Below, piece by piece: positions 24,701-34,577 of a stretch of 64,000 nt of DNA (positions within the stretch are counted from its first letter, which is position 1; the number at the start of each line of letters is the position of its first letter). The stretch covers positions 3,043,001-3,107,000 of the forward strand of contig NC_088326.1 in assembly GCF_910592395.1 (NCBI RefSeq), written 5' to 3'. Under the pieces are notes generated by a model. The model ran no database searches. It was not told the DNA's origin and saw nothing but the letters and a program-made list of their open reading frames with translations. This stretch comes from Lineus longissimus. Taxonomy: Eukaryota > Nemertea > Pilidiophora > Heteronemertea > Lineidae. Both the position numbers and the translations under genes were made by a program.

Positions 24701-26010
24701 GGTGTTGTTTCAGGAGAGTTTTGAAAATGTCTATGGAACCAGCAAGCCTGATGTTGGAAGGTAGCTGGTTCCATAGAACCGGTGATGACTTGTAGGAAGG
24801 ACGGTCACCAAAGGTTTTGCACTTAGTTTTGCACTTAAATACTGAAACTAAGACTTCAAATTAAGATTCCACCATGAGATGTGGCAAGGTTTTTGAAAAG
24901 TTTTATCGTTTAAGTCGCTTCTGAAGTGAACTGAAGGTGATGGTCTTCTTAGAGTGTCAAATCTTCCCTGTAATAACATGTACATTATTATGTCTTTTTC
25001 CAGAATAATTGGTGTGCATTACACTGGGCTGCCAATAGAGGTCACCAGGAGATGGTGGAACTGCTCATGGAGTACAACTGCGACGCAAACCTCAAAGGCT
25101 TCGTAAGTACAGTGGAACCTCACTTAGCGGACACCTCTCTATTAAGGACAATGGGTGATATGAATAAAGACTAGCAAATGCTTTTATCTAAAACTCCATG
25201 TACACTGGGCCTTTCTGTACAAAACTGAAGTAAAAGCAATTGCTATACTTTATTCATATCACCCAATGTCTCTATTAAGGACAATGTCTCTATTAAGGAC
25301 AACGTCTCTAATAAGGACACTAGTTTTGGTCCCAAATTGGTTGTTTCCATTAAATTTGATCTCTCTAATCAGGACACCTCTCCATAAGGGACAAAGCTTG
25401 TCAGTCCCGAGGGTGTCCTCAATAGGGAGGTTCTACTATAGATGTTCGGAGTGGAAAGTTTTCTTGGTGTATTCACTCCTTCCACTTGTTCTTTCACCAC
25501 TCATGCCTGGTATGACCCTCATCAGCCGAAAAATATTTTTTAACATTTTACATCATTTTCTGCATTTCTTTACAGCGAGATGAGAGGCCACTGAACGTAG
25601 CAAAAACGCCTGAAATAAAACACGTCCTGGCCCCTTACACCGAAGGATTCGAAAACATCGGGTTTATTCGGACGGAACGACGTCCGTCCGTCACAACGGA
25701 TGAAGGCTCAGCATCTGAATCCGAACCGAATTCTCCAGCTTTGGATCGAAGAAATGACGCTGCAAAAGACGATTTTCTTTACGATGCAACAAACGGACAT
25801 TATTTAGACGACCCAGATTCTGAGCATCTCACGAGTACGGCCACCGAGGATAGTACGCCGACCGTCGAGGAGATGCCGGAGATTCCGCACGAGGGTGACG
25901 CTGCTGGCGTCGTTTTAAATGGAAATGCAGATGGCGCCGTGACAAATCATGTCGGCGGCACGGCCGATGATGAGTACTTTGATGACGCTATTGATGAGGG
26001 TCTCAATTGA
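21726..26010 (+). CDS. ankyrin-repeat domain protein, 395 aa, 8 coding exons
   Basis: Coding exons are 21726-21845, 22490-22585, 22965-23063, 23766-23864, 24069-24206, 24349-24450, 25004-25102 and 25576-26010. Every junction is phase 0, and all introns have GT-AG ends. Exon 1 (residues 1-40) is a helical cap (KQEQFWEACGFGNWYRVKKF). The next six exons encode ankyrin units of 32, 33, 33, 46, 34 and 33 residues, with typical phrases such as ALHHAAMKGHADIIFMLIDA and WCALHWAANRGHQEMVELL. The 46-residue unit has an insertion (KDKESDLGE). The last exon completes a final partial repeat and then gives an acidic, Ser/Thr-rich, probably disordered tail of about 120 residues. There is no signal peptide or membrane segment, so it should be an intracellular scaffold. 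I cannot name a vertebrate orthologue. The 5' untranslated exon is probably at 18.8 kb; the acceptor before the start is at 21705. Confidence 0.9.
22076..22240. mobile_element. diverged pogo/Tigger-like MITE (AGAGAGGTGTCC family)
   Basis: In intron 2 of the ankyrin gene there is an old copy of the family with the phrases GGACTGGCAAATACTGTCCTGAATAG and GAGAGGTGTCC, ending in GGAGGTTCCTCTGTA. Better copies are at 25109, 32386 and 41807. Confidence 0.6.
22600..22885 (+). repeat. SINE-like remnant in ankyrin intron 3
   Basis: Contains TTCGAATAAGACGTTAAACC, a phrase recalled from the body of several metazoan SINEs, and near its end ACACAATTGGTGCCTAACTG, which is similar to a segment near 41065-41090. 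No tRNA head is visible. Assignment is tentative. Confidence 0.4.
23172..23487 (+). mobile_element. interspersed repeat, copy A (TTAAAGTGATACTATGATG family)
   Basis: About 315 bp in ankyrin intron 4 match 38265-38632 in the same orientation at high identity, apart from several internal deletions. Shared phrases include GCGGAAATACGTCCG, GTGACGTCATCAACGAAAACG and GAAAGTGACGTAGTCATTTG. The copy in FAF2 ends in ACCCTTTAA, imperfectly inverted relative to the TTAAAGTGATA start, which suggests a MITE. Confidence 0.75.
24600..24720 (+). repeat. (TGAA)n and GCGCTTTACA-type LINE/SINE tail fragment
   Basis: A short GAATGAATGAATGAATAT run is followed by TATAGCGCCTGAA...CAGGCGCTTTACAAAGC. Tails of this form are common at the 3' ends of animal LINEs and SINEs. 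It lies in ankyrin intron 7. Confidence 0.45.
25109..25440. mobile_element. pogo/Tigger-like MITE carrying a nested second MITE
   Basis: The outer element starts TACAGTGGAACCTCACTTAG and ends GGGAGGTTCTACTATA, an inverted pair flanked by TA, as in pogo-type transposons. It carries repeated CTCTATTAAGGACA / TCTCTAATCAGGACA phrases. A different 114-bp palindromic element is inserted in it at 25152-25265. The compound lies in the last intron of the ankyrin gene. Confidence 0.75.
25152..25265. mobile_element. nested 114-bp palindromic MITE (TGGGTGATATGAATAAA family)
   Basis: The ends are TGGGTGATATGAATAAAG at left and its near-perfect inverse CTTTATTCATATCACCCA at right, with further inverted homology (AGCAAATGCTTTTA / TAAAAGCAATTGCT). 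ATG follows the right end and lies around the left boundary. A second copy is at 56988-57107. Confidence 0.8.
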
Positions 26011-28599
26011 AATTGTTGTTGAAAATCAGACTTAGTTCCGGTTGTTGACAGCGTTGAGGCCGTTTTGCTGGCTGCTGTTTTTGTTATGCCAGTTGATATG
26101 CGGGCATAGCAATCGCTACCTAGAGGGATTATCCGTCTACCAGGAATGCTGACTATTCCAGGCTGATGAACCCTTTCACTGCCGAAGGGTTAAGGAGTGT
26201 ACCGTACTCCTGGCCCACACTCGGTAGAGGCCGCACGTCCTAGATCCCAACTAGGCTTAGGAAAATCGTTTTTAAATGTGCCATTGCTTCCATTTCGAAG
26301 CCAGTCATAAAGTGGATTAGACTAGGCCTGTCCCTATAAAATGTCCTTGAATGTGGATGGATAGGCTTGCTTCCTGAACAATTTCACCAATGTTTTATTG
26401 ATTTGATTTAATGAAATTTTATTCAGAATCACAAGAAGATACAAAGTTACAAAAGGTATAAATTTCCAGGGCTGAGGCACAATGTGCATTATGAGCCCTG
26501 GAGTACAAACAATATATTTACAAATGATAATGGACCACATAAGGAAGTATAAAATAATAACAAGCAAAGAGGTAGGAAGAATAAAATTTTGTAATTTTGA
26601 GATGCAGCGCTGCAAGCCCTTTCAATGGTCGGCAAAGTAATTTACCACAGCAAAAATAAATTTGGCAACTCTTTCAACCACTTTCTTGTTAGTAGCTGTT
26701 GAAAGGGAACTGTGACCATACAAGAGGGCTTGCAGGCGCTCATCTATGCGGTGAAAATTGACAAAAGAAAAGTTGAAAATGTTTTATTAAATCTGGTATT
26801 TTTGTGTGTTTATGTGTATAGAGGCAGTGTAGATGACGTCATCTTGACAAAAGATGACATCTTGGATGTCAAATTTATGGCATTCGATTCTTCGCCACAA
26901 TGATAGCACACACTGGCATCCAAAATGGCCATCCTATGTCACTACACAACCTATTTACGTTGACAAGTCGGCCGTGTTGGCAGAAAGCAGAACCAAATAG
27001 ATGCAGGATATTTAATAGGCTTTTAGGCCAAGGTCGATGTTGTCTGGAGGTTTCACTGTAAATGTTATGTTTAAAGGTCTTTCAATCAGGCGAAATGAGT
27101 AATTTTGTTACGCATAAATTATTTGAAATTTGCACAATAATGTATATTTTTGTGTCGCATAGTTTGTTTTGTAAATGTGAGTGTTAGGAAAGTTTGTCAA
27201 AAAAACGAGAAGCTTATGTATTTAATTGAAATGTTGTCTAAAGTTTTTAAAGAGAGACACCCCTGGTGAGCTTGGCCTATTCAGCTATGACCCTGTTGGA
27301 ATTGTCTGGGTATCGTTCGACATAGGAATAGGTTTAAGCTTTCAGATTGTACCTTCTCCTTAGACTCCCGTGGCAGTCCATTGCGTCATCTTTAAATATT
27401 GGCCCTCCTTATGAGGGTCGAGGCCGGACCACTGCATCCAGAGTGTACTTCACCCAAGTTGCGCCAAAGTTAGTTTCCATCAATACCAGCTTCTTTACCT
27501 GCACATACATTGTAGAATTAGGGACTATCGCTGGGTATTTTCACACTGAATTTTGTACATTTTTGCATTTATATCGTGGGCTATTGAGAAGAAGAAGAAA
27601 ATAAATTTCTGAAATTGCAATGAGGAATCCAGCGTTTTCTTCTTACGAAATATGTTCCCTGCCGATGGTTGTCTTTATACTCAATTTCTGTTGGCATTCT
27701 TTCAGGTCAGCTTTTGGTCATGGGGGGGGGAACTACTTCGGTCTCCGTAAGTCTGCAAATTCTCCAAAATCTCCATGAAAAAGATGTTTTTTGGTGACCT
27801 GGGAAAACATTTGCTCTCTGGACTGACAAGTGCTGTCCTTAATAAAGAGGTGTCCTGATTAGAGAGGTCAAATGGAATGGAAACAACCAACTTGGGACAC
27901 AAGTTGTCTCCTTTAATAGAGATTGTGTCCTTGATAGAGAGGTGTCTGGAAAGGGAGGTTCTACTGTATTATATACATGGATAGAGAGGTCCTCCTTATA
28001 TCAACATGTAGAGGTGCTCTATTTGAGAAGTGTCGCTATTGAAGAAAATCCATTGATATATGTGCCTGAAGCGGAGGTCGCTGGGCTGAATGAAGACTAT
28101 TACACATAAACCCATCAGATAGGTTAAGGTTGTCCAGAGACAATGTCACATCTTTCCCAAGTAACACATGGCGTGGGAGACTTCTACTTCGTTTGAAAGA
28201 ACAATCTATAATCTAATCGAAACGTGATCTAAAGCACTTGGTATTTTCCTTCTGTCATGGTATACAGGGTGTCCCATGATTGTAGCTCGGGACGACCAGC
28301 TGTCCTTTTCACAAGGGCATAGACACCATTGGACTGTTTTCAACAAAATGTCTACACGGTTGTTTCTTGGGACGAGTAGACATGCTTTTGTTTGGAACAA
28401 GAGGCATGAATAAAACTCGGGCATATCCAAATATCTCTCCGGCGATAATGGCCTTGGCGAGCTGTTTAAATGCACAGTAGGTATGGGTCAGTAATGATCT
28501 GTTCGGTAACTATGTCATGGATCAAGGTGATAACACAATGTCACAATATCGGTGTATGGCTGAACAAAATGTCATCATGAAGACCACCTGGTGATTAGA
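26011..28599. other. intergenic region between the ankyrin gene and PTER
   Basis: It begins with the ankyrin 3' UTR. Around 26390-26760 the text (AATGAAATTTTATTCAGAATCAC...) resembles the reversed 3' end of a LINE, but no reading frame survives. A MITE of the AGAGAGGTGTCC family is at 27807-27969. AATAAA-type hexamers occur near 26655 and 27600; neither can be assigned with certainty. Confidence 0.4.
27807..27969. mobile_element. pogo/Tigger-like MITE copy
   Basis: Contains GGACTGACAAGTGCTGTCCTTAATAAAGAGGTGTCC and ends GGGAGGTTCTACTGTA; same family as 41807-41988, here intergenic and slightly decayed at the left end. Confidence 0.65.
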
Positions 28600-29175
28600 T
28601 TGTTCCAAGTCAGTCAGAGACAAAAACAAGCGTTCAAGAGGCACAACTCTCTGGTTGTGACGGGGTGAAGACAATGTCTTCGACAGGACGGATTCAAACG
28701 GGTAAGTTCATTACAATATTGTTCTATGAGATTTGGAAGAAAGGACTTAGTCATGACTGTAGGCCGATACACATGAATACCATATATATACTTGCCTCTA
28801 TCTATAAAGTGTCATGAGACCAGATAATTCTCTGCCAGTAGGTAAAAAGACAAGCACCCAATGAGTCTGACTCTTCGGTTGTGACGCAGTGTGCAGTGGC
28901 GACATGTCTCAACTAGACGGATTCAAACGGGTCAGTTCGTTGTTCTCTGCGATGCTGCAGAAACGAGACTGTCATGATTGTAGGCCTGCCGTGTGCCCTA
29001 CTATACTATCACACCACCATATAACTTATAAGGTGTACACCTCTCTACAAAATATCATAATGTAGTCCTCATTGCGACTGGATTGTTCTATGCCATTGTT
29101 AGTGAGACAAAGACACGCGCCTGGTAGACCGATGTCCGGTTGTGACGCGGTAGCGAAGCGTAGCGTATCGATTAA
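28600..29175 (+). repeat. tandem duplication around PTER exon 1, about three diverged units
   Basis: The phrase CT.GGTTGTGACG.(G/C) recurs near 28651, 28875 and 29138. The first two are followed by a copy of PTER exon 1 and by GACT.TAGTCATGA.TGTAGGCC-type text. Only the first unit keeps a usable start, reading frame and donor. Confidence 0.65.
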
Positions 29176-32100
29176 GCCAATGGCCGACCAACAGATATAG
29201 GCTCCAATCCGCTGAAGTGGGACGGGCAAGGCCGGTCTAGCATGTGGGCTACTGCAGAAGTGACTCTGAGCAGTCCGTTCCAAAGCTACCGACTCGAAAG
29301 ACTCCCGGTCCACTCGTCATCCTCATTATTTCCCTGATGGGATAGTGGGAACACACGGGGGAAAGTGTCCGTGTCTTCCAATGCTCGGGCCCAACGCCTC
29401 ATCTGCCCTGGATGTAACTCTGGCTTACGACCCCCTCTCTCGACACCGTTTGTTCCCTAGCTATGAATATAAATTGATACGCCATTGTCTTCCAGTGCTA
29501 GGGCCGCTCGCCCCATCAGCCCTGGGTGTGACGCTCTGCCACGAGCATCTCTCCATCGATATACGATACTTCGTTGAGAAGTCACAACCGCCAGAGCACA
29601 TCAAGCACCTCAAATATTTACCTTTTTGTCTTGAAAACGTTGACAAACTAAAAGACCATCCGTAAGTCGAAAAAAGAATTTCATGCATGCCTTCAATCTT
29701 TTTGCTGTCTTCAGTTTTCCTTTTCTCTTCGATCCATTTTCGTCAGTACAACCTGTCTTTATACGTCGCTTTTTTCATAAACGGCGGTTGCGTGTACAAG
29801 TCGCTATGTCCTACACTGGAGTCTCAACCCAAGGGCGTCTTCGGTCTTGTCGCCGCTTGTCCTTCACTGACTGAGCTTATGCACGTGTGCCCCGGTGCTG
29901 TATAGCTGCCGGCGCTCCACGATGCTTCAGAGTGCCGCTCCGGGGACCTTTACGTGTAGTACCCTTGTTGTCGAGTCTGGCGTGGGATTGGTGAATGTAG
30001 TTTTTGATGGTACGAGATGCATTGAAGAGGAATTTACAGTATAACAACATTTTATTCTGTCTTTTAGCTATTTTAACGTTGACAACATGCGAACTGATGA
30101 TGAACATGATGCCATCTTAGAAGAGTTGATATATTTTAAGGTAATGTTGGTGCAAAGAACAACCGTGGTAGACACGTAGTCAAAGTGGATAGTTTGTATA
30201 CTGTAAAAATGGCCAAGAACCGTGCTTACTTTACACCGCGAGCCTGGAAGGGAAAACAGGTCACACATACATCCTTAGTAAAGGTATTCTTGTATCCGTT
30301 CTGAACTTATCATCTGGTCTACTCAACTTGTCAACCACACCACACTAGTTCGTTTTCTCCCTCAAAACCCTTCCATATCATTCCGGCCTCCAGAAAAACG
30401 GCGGCGCAACTATCGTAGATAATTCCACAGTAGGAATGAAGAGGGACGTGGAAGTCTATCGAGAGTTCGCCAGGAAGACGGGTGTGAACGTGGTCGCCGG
30501 GTCCGGGTTTTATCACGAGCCTGGCGTAGCGGCGTCTCAGCCAAGTGTCCTTGCTATGGCGGTGGAGGAGATGAGCGAAGTGATGCTGAAAGACCTGACG
30601 GAAGGATGCGACGGGACGGATATCAAATGCGGCGTGATTGGTGAGGTTGGATGCTCGTGGCCTTTAACCGGTGAGTCCTTGAACAAATAGGAATTTAATG
30701 TGACTCCTGTACCGTACGCGTGACGCTTTGGTAGGCAGCCAGTCTTCAGATGTTCTCCCAGGTCAGACAGTGCAAGCCAAATTGTCTCCAGTAGGGCGCC
30801 CGGTCTGGACGGCCTCGTCCATCGGAGTGCAGTCTTCGGGAGTGTGGTGGCATTCGGCGCACACGTCCCAACCAACTCCTGCGTCCGACATCTTCTTCTC
30901 AGCGTTCGATTTTCTTTTTATTGCTATATACCACAGAACAAGGCCTATGTCTCTAATAAACCTGGCTGTCGTCTCGTTTTCCCCCTTGATCCCCAGAGCT
31001 TTTTGTCTCCTTTATGGCCATCTGGCCACTCTCAAGATGTCCCAGAGTGGACAGTTCTGGAGCACATGCTCTAGTGTCGGATCTGATAAGTTGCGCTGGC
31101 ACCTTCCGGACTCCACCGTCAAACCATTGCTGTATTCTCTCACAATTTTAGATTTTGAGAAAAGGAACCTCCGCGCCACGGCAGAGGTGCAAGCGGCGAC
31201 GGGATGTCCAGTCATTCTGCACCCCGGTCCCAACGGAGACGGGGCATTCGAGATGGTCAGAATATTGCAGGAGGCTGGTTGTGACATCAAGAAAACTGTC
31301 ATGTCGCATCTAGACAGTAAGTAGTTATGGGTGTATAAGGATATTTTAGTCCATTGGAGAAAATGTCCAGTCCTCCACTAAAAACTGGCCTCTCCTCCTG
31401 CACCCGGATCCCTACAGGGCCGCACTGTTTGCGATGGTCCTAGGATGCTATTAGAAACCTGGCTGTGACATCAAGAAGACAGAGACACAAATACATCCCA
31501 CATTTTATTGTGCGCCTTATGAATAGCTTCTCTTCTATATTGATCCTACAAGAATAAAGTCACAACCACGAGCCTGTGTGGCACTTGAAGGGGACATTAA
31601 AGTTGTGTTCTCTTGATTTCCTAAATATGTCTCGGGAGGACAAAGTCACAACCAAAAGAATGAGCTAAGATATCTTTGAATTGGGAAAAACCTCATTAAC
31701 TAGCTTCATTTTCAGGGACAATCATCGACTACGATGACCTTGTCACTTTCGCTCAAACTGGTTGCATTTGCGAATATGATATGTTTGGATGCGAGCAAGC
31801 TTACGAGGGACAACCGTGGTCATTCAATATGCCCGACGACGACGAAAAGGTGCGACGGGTCAAACATTTATGCGACGAGGGATTCGAGGACAAGATTACA
31901 GTAGGACATGACCATCATTCCAAGCACTCATTGGTTAGTATAAAATATGTCACCAGTCCGTTGAATGAGCTGTAAAACTGAGGTTACCAGTACAGTAAAA
32001 CCTCTCTGAAAGGACACCCTTTGGATTGACATTTATGCTGACCTTGTTAGAGAGGTGTCCTAATTATACTTGTCAAATTCTACGGAAATGCTCGGTAACA

Positions 32101-32716
32101 AAAGCCGTAGCCTTAATAGAGACAGCGCCCTGCTATAAACAGAGGTGCCCTCTATGGGAGGATCCACTGTACCTAGGTGAAATTGGATGATGAACTCGAC
32201 CGAGTTGATATCGGACTTTTAAACCCTGCAAAACTTAGCCAACGACTGTCAACCATTCCCTGACGAAATGTCCAGAACTCGTAGCTCCGAGTGAGAAGTT
32301 CTGGGCATCCGAAACCTGCATCAAGGACCAGCTTTCAATGACCAGAATGAATTGAGACAGACGACAGAATTCGTCACCAGAACAGGACAGTCTCCCTTAG
32401 CGGACACCTCTCTATTAAGGACACTAGTTTTGGTCCCAAATTGGTTGTTTCCATTCAGTTTGACCTCTCTAATCAGGACACCTCTCTGTTAAGGACAGCA
32501 CTTCTCAGTCCCAAGGGTGTCCTTAATAGAGAGGTTCTACTGTACTTCAAACCAACGATACATCTGGTTCTCTTTCAGATGAAATACGGAGGACACGGCT
32601 TCTCGCATATCCTTCTCAACATAGTACCGAAGATGCTGAAGGTGGGAATAACTCAACAACAGATCGATAAAATACTCATTCACAATCCAAAGGAGTGGCT
32701 CACCTTTAAATGCTGA
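28674..32716 (+). CDS. PTER: phosphotriesterase-related protein, 354 aa, 7 exons
   Basis: Exons are 28674-28701, 29496-29661, 30068-30140, 30394-30670, 31152-31316, 31716-31933 and 32579-32716, all with GT-AG introns and matching phases; the total is 355 codons including the stop, against 349 aa in human PTER. The protein belongs to the amidohydrolase superfamily (binuclear-metal TIM barrel). The metal ligands are all present: HEH in VTLCHEHLS, Glu in GEVGCSW, His in VILHPG, His in VMSHLD and Asp in TVGHDHHSK. The C-terminal block [20 protein letters not shown] is typical of the family. PTER has been linked to hydrolysis of N-acetyltaurine in vertebrates; that function here is inference. The gene looks intact. 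Decayed copies of exons 1 and 2 lie between the real ones. MITEs lie in intron 6 and a retrotransposon fragment in intron 4. Confidence 0.95.
28904..28931 (+). pseudogene. decayed duplicate of PTER exon 1
   Basis: Compared with the real exon 1 (28674-28701) this copy reads ATGTCTCAACTAGACGG against ATGTCTTCGACAGGACGG, then both continue GATTCAAACGGGT. One base is lost, which breaks the frame, and the donor GTAAGT has become GTCAGT. It sits in a duplicated block of about 230 bp. Confidence 0.7.
29370..29445 (+). pseudogene. decayed duplicate of the start of PTER exon 2
   Basis: The copy translates as [19 protein letters not shown], against [19 protein letters not shown] in the real exon at 29496. 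The acceptor TCTTCCAG has mutated to TCTTCCAA, and the metal-binding HEH is replaced by YDP. It therefore could neither be spliced in the usual way nor give an active enzyme. Confidence 0.8.
30700..31110 (-). mobile_element. fragment of a non-LTR retrotransposon ORF in PTER intron 4
   Basis: Read on the minus strand, the segment gives the phrases [15 protein letters not shown] and, further on, [18 protein letters not shown]. The first matches the 'EH.L..CPL' motif seen after the reverse transcriptase in many non-LTR elements, and the second looks like the C-terminal end of the same ORF. The fragment is broken by frameshifts and has no start. The family match is from memory. Confidence 0.55.
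31991..32171. mobile_element. pogo/Tigger-like MITE in PTER intron 6, old copy
   Basis: Bounded by TACAGTAAAACCTCTCTG and GGGAGGATCCACTGTA, flanked by TA. Internally degenerate relative to the copy 215 bp downstream. Confidence 0.7.
32386..32544. mobile_element. pogo/Tigger-like MITE in PTER intron 6, younger copy
   Basis: Starts CAGTCTCCCTTAGCGGACAC and ends GAGAGGTTCTACTGTA. Internal phrases CTCTATTAAGGACACTAG and TGTCCTTAATAGAGAGG are inverted. It ends only 34 bases before the acceptor of PTER exon 7. Confidence 0.75.
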
Positions 32717-33055
32717 CCTTATGATAGAAACGTACTGAACATGTATCAATCAGCCCGTGCTCTTAGGTCGGCGGAAAAGGACCTGCTGTGTCCTCCGCGT
32801 TTCAAGTCTGCGAACTTTGGAGGTGGTGCATTTTAGAATCTAGCACCAACTCTGTGGAATGCACTTAACATGGACCTCAGAAACAGTGACTCATTAGATT
32901 GTTTTAGAAAAGGACTAAAGACACTTCTATACAGGAAATACTTTCAGTGACTCTGTGAGGGGGGCGCATTTGAACATTCAATTTCCTGAGTGGGAATTGC
33001 GCCTAAGAAATGTAAATTTGATTGATAGATGATTGATACTCAAACGAGGATTGAG
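32717..33055 (+). mobile_element. 3' end of a non-LTR retrotransposon (L2/CR1-like)
   Basis: Translation gives YQSARALRSAEKDL, then after a stop or frameshift APTLWNALNMDLRNSDSL and CFRKGLKTLLYRKYF. This matches the C-terminal tail after the reverse transcriptase in L2/CR1-type elements (…LWN.LP..LR.…F…LK..LF…). The piece ends in a GATTGATAGATGATTGATA tail, the kind of simple 3' end these elements have. It begins right after the PTER stop codon, so it probably lies in the PTER 3' UTR. Confidence 0.7.
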
Positions 33056-33844
33056 CATTGTCTCATCAAAAAACGGAAGAATGACTCGGCAACAGATACA
33101 CTCATTTAAAACCCAAAGGAATGTCTGACCTTCACATGCTGATCAACGAGGTCATACTCCAGTCGAAAACCAAAGGAAAATGGTCAACCTGCATAAACTA
33201 ACATTCATCGAGCCAAGCGCTCTCATTTATTTGAAGCACATTTTCATCTCATTTTGGAGAGCATCCAGTCGTACCTGGTGTCTTCCCAATGGCGTTCCCC
33301 TTTAAGAGGTGGAACAAAATTAGCATTTTCCGATAAGGTTAGCAGGTTTTACGGTAACAATTAAGCCAGGGTAAGACAACAGCGATGTATCATTTAAGCC
33401 AACAGTAACTAAAGGTAAAATTCATTTATTTACAATGAGAGAATCTTTGGTCGAACATTGATTGAAACTGGCAGCTGGAGCAACAAGTTATGAATAAAAC
33501 GGTGCGGTGATAAAACACTGATGGATAAAAAGGGACTTTATCAGCCAGACTTATACAAGATTCACGTTGTCACTTCAACTTCACCCAGGTTCCTTAGTGC
33601 CCCAAGCACTTAAATTACACCTTCTGATAGATGGCAATAACATCTCCATGTGTCTGCTCTCGTCAAAAAATTCTTTTTCAAAGTAGGACATCATGTCTGC
33701 TCTGAGCCTTTCCATTGTCAAACCGGACACAAAACACAACAGATTTGATTGAAAACTTGGATTTCCTCAGGAAGTTTCGAGTCTAGTATACACTGTACAG
33801 GTTGTATCAAAAATGACTCGTCTACTCAAGTCCTCGATCTACAT
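33056..33844. other. non-coding stretch downstream of PTER
   Basis: No gene recognised. A second, diverged copy of part of PTER exon 7 may lie near 33078-33150 (AATGACTCGGCAACAGATACACTCATTTAAAACCCAAAGGAATG resembles the exon text around 'ACTCAACAACAGAT...CCAAAGGAGTG'); it is out of frame. Confidence 0.35.
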
Positions 33845-34378
33845 GTATACCACCGTCTCTGATTAAAGGAGGCGTTGGTTTATCTACACGGAGACATCAC
33901 CGACTACCGACGAGCCCGAGTAGGCCGTCTGAGCTAATCATTACATAACGATTACATCAGCTTGTATGAAAACGACTAGTCACAACATCCACCCAGGTCC
34001 CCCCACTAAATACCACCATATCTCATTAAAGGAGTTGGTGGTTTATCGACCACCATATCTCATTAAAGGAGTTGGTGGTTTATCGACAAGGAGGACATAT
34101 CACCAACTACCGGTCAAACATGACTATTCAGAAGCAATCGTAAGTGACATAACGACTAAATCTACCCCAGTCCCCAATAAATACCGCCACAGCTGATTAA
34201 AGGAATAGGTGGTTAATCTACAGGAGGACATATCACTGACTACCGTCAAGACCAATAGTCCGTAACATTACGATTACATCAGCTTGTGTGAAAATGATTA
34301 CATCTTATCTAACCCAGTCCCGCTCATTACAAATGCCACCATATCTAACAAAGGATGGTTTATCTACAAGGAGGACAT
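33845..34378 (+). repeat. tandem array of about 150-190-bp units
   Basis: About four diverged units share the phrases ATTAAAGGAG..GTTGGTGGTTTATC, AAGGAGGACATATCACC and ACGATTACATCAGCTTGT. Within one unit a 34-bp phrase (CACCATATCTCATTAAAGGA...) is itself duplicated at 34014-34083. The array is cut at 34378 by an inserted MITE. Confidence 0.75.
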
Positions 34379-34571
34379 ATGTGACCCGTCACAGCAAAAC
34401 CACGCGCTTGTACGCACAGAAGATGAGCCTAAATGACACCAGGAGATAATGGAAGAAATTGATGTGCTCATATTTCACAAAAGGCAGACAACAGAGAAAT
34501 GAACAAACAGTCCGTCTCAACCTGCCAAGCTCAGAGCGACATGCGCCTGGTTTTGGTGTGACGGGTCACAT
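34379..34571. mobile_element. 193-bp MITE (GTGACCCGTCACA ends)
   Basis: Inverted ends of about 30 bp: TGTGACCCGTCACAGCAAAA at left and TTTTGGTGTGACGGGTCACA at right. It is inserted in the ACATATCA phrase of the tandem array, with ATAT on both sides, which could be the target duplication. Confidence 0.8.
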
Positions 34572-34577
34572 ATCATT

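Noticed and set aside
30728-31324. 198-codon plus-strand open frame
   Set aside because: It runs through PTER intron 4 into exon 5; the intron part is antisense to a retrotransposon fragment and the real exon begins at 31152.
33845-34378. CRISPR-like array
   Set aside because: Eukaryotic sequence; units are long and diverged, without short identical repeats and unique spacers.
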